DNA from: an uncultured Bacteroidota bacterium
GTDB taxonomy: Bacteria > Bacteroidota > Bacteroidia > Chitinophagales > Chitinophagaceae
Direction: 5' to 3'
Assembly (NCBI GenBank): GCA_903906615.1
Contig: CAIVKT010000315.1
Coordinates: 1-6,425 of the forward strand
Length of the DNA: 6,425 nucleotides
Shown here: one piece after another, positions 5,680 to 6,425 of the stretch
Layout: each line of letters starts with the position of its first letter
Numbering within the stretch: the first letter of the stretch is position 1
Position numbers and translations under genes: made by a program
The notes under the pieces: model-generated
What the model was told of the DNA's origin: nothing
The model's database searches: none
The model's input: only the letters and a program-made list of their open reading frames with translations

Positions 5680-6425
5680 TTAGCCTCCGATACTGGCCAT
5701 GGATTCATGTACGGTATTGTTTTCGGCCTCCCAGCCGTCTTTGGCCCGCTTGCCAAGGGCTGCCAGGAGGGCATCCTGCACGGCGGTATCATCGTTGCTG
5801 CTGCGCATGAGATCTTTAATATTGAGTACGCCGCTATCGTACAGGCAGGTTTTGAGCATGCCGGATGGGGTGATCCTGATGCGGTTGCAGGTGCCGCAGA
5901 AGGAGCGGGTGTAGGCTGCTATAATGCCCACAGTGCCTTTATGGCCGGGTATGCGATAGTTATAAGAAGTGGAGTAAGCTGCATCAGGTATTTTTTCAAT
6001 AGCCGGGTAACGCTCTTTGATGGTTTGCAGTATCTGCACATGGTCCCAATGCAGCTTTGTATAGTGCTTGTCGCCGCCGTTAAAGGGCATCTCTTCTATG
6101 AAGCGCACACTCACAGGCATGTCTTTGGTGAGCTGCACAAGCGGTATAATGTCTTGTATATTCTTGCCTTCCATCACTACGGCGTTCATCTTTACTTCAA
6201 TGCCGTGATGCAGCAATTGATCGAGTGTATCCAGCACAGCAGGCAACTCATCGCGGTGGGTGATGGCAAAGAAGCGGTTCCTGTCGAGTGTATCCAGGCT
6301 TAGGTTTACAGACCTTATGCCCAGCTTTTTCAAATCTGGAATGTGTGGTGCGGTGAGTACGCCATTAGTGGTGATGGTAAGCTCATTGAGCCCCGGTAAT
6401 TTAGATAGGTCTGTAAGAAACGGCA
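5680..6425 (-). CDS. moaA: GTP 3',8-cyclase MoaA, N-terminus outside the window
   Basis: Radical-SAM enzyme that converts GTP to 3',8-cyclo-7,8-dihydro-GTP, the first committed step of molybdenum cofactor synthesis (MoaC acts next). About 247 C-terminal codons are present. The frame stays open to the right edge, so roughly 80-90 N-terminal residues, including the radical-SAM CxxxCxxC motif, lie outside. The first visible residues read PFLTDLSKLPGLNELTITTNG, then GIRSVNLSLDTLD, both typical of the MoaA radical-SAM barrel, followed by VRFIEEMPF. The C-terminal cluster motif is intact: CGTC then 13 residues then C (codons at 5896-5898, 5887-5889, 5845-5847), which binds the second 4Fe-4S cluster that contacts GTP. 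It includes the NRIRIT stretch, whose two arginines correspond to residues implicated in substrate binding. The protein ends ESMASIGG, with the characteristic Gly-Gly tail needed for activity. The apparent start at 6333 is an internal TTG (Leu) and should not be used. No other moa gene is visible. Confidence 0.96.
   Translation of the reverse strand, partial: PFLTDLSKLPGLNELTITTNGVLTAPHIPDLKKLGIRSVNLSLDTLDRNRFFAITHRDELPAVLDTLDQLLHHGIEVKMNAVVMEGKNIQDIIPLVQLTKDMPVSVRFIEEMPFNGGDKHYTKLHWDHVQILQTIKERYPAIEKIPDAAYSTSYNYRIPGHKGTVGIIAAYTRSFCGTCNRIRITPSGMLKTCLYDSGVLNIKDLMRSSNDDTAVQDALLAALGKRAKDGWEAENNTVHESMASIGG

Noticed and set aside
5707..6303. Plus-strand open frame of 198 codons
   Set aside because: It lies wholly antisense to moaA, whose protein identity is certain, and its translation resembles no protein family.
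6331..6333. Start of moaA at 6333
   Set aside because: The codon is TTG inside a continuous frame whose upstream residues (LNELTITTNG and so on) are typical MoaA sequence. The gene continues past the right edge.

Overview
The window most likely comes from the chromosome of a Bacteroidota bacterium, probably of the Chitinophagaceae/Sphingobacteriia type. The signs are a secreted protein with a C-terminal type IX secretion (T9SS) sorting domain, a lipoprotein of a kind common in that phylum, a PAS protein with the 'SHKLRGPVA' H-box variant seen in Bacteroidota, an HtpG with the NVSRSFLQAD middle-domain motif, starts without clear Shine-Dalgarno sequences, and one good Bacteroidota-type -7 promoter box (TAnnTTTG). 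The family and genus assignment is inference.

Layout from left to right. Positions 1-25 hold a REP-like perfect hairpin, followed by a bidirectional rho-independent terminator at about 74-108. A minus-strand lipoprotein gene (157-1107) ends towards that terminator. A second strong terminator (about 1206-1242) closes the minus-strand htpG gene (1271-3163), which encodes a complete Hsp90-family chaperone. Upstream of htpG on the same strand is an uncharacterised acidic 165-residue protein (3247-3744). A short divergent promoter region (3745-3821) leads into a plus-strand gene for a T9SS-exported protein (3822-4901). That gene runs head-on, with a single intervening base, into a minus-strand gene for a PAS protein with a histidine-kinase dimerisation (DHp) segment but no ATPase domain (4903-5508). 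After a 171-bp spacer comes the C-terminal three quarters of moaA (5680 to the right edge), encoding GTP 3',8-cyclase of molybdenum cofactor synthesis.

These genes do not form an obvious common pathway. They are a chaperone, a cofactor enzyme, two cell-envelope or exported proteins, a signalling protein and an unknown. Only the 165-residue gene and htpG (same strand, 83 bp apart) are plausible operon partners. There is no transposase, phage gene, CRISPR array, tRNA or rRNA, and I see no clear case for a new multi-gene system. The points most worth a second look are the ATPase-less PAS-DHp protein, its abutting convergent neighbour, the unknown protein next to htpG, and the REP-like hairpin at the left edge.
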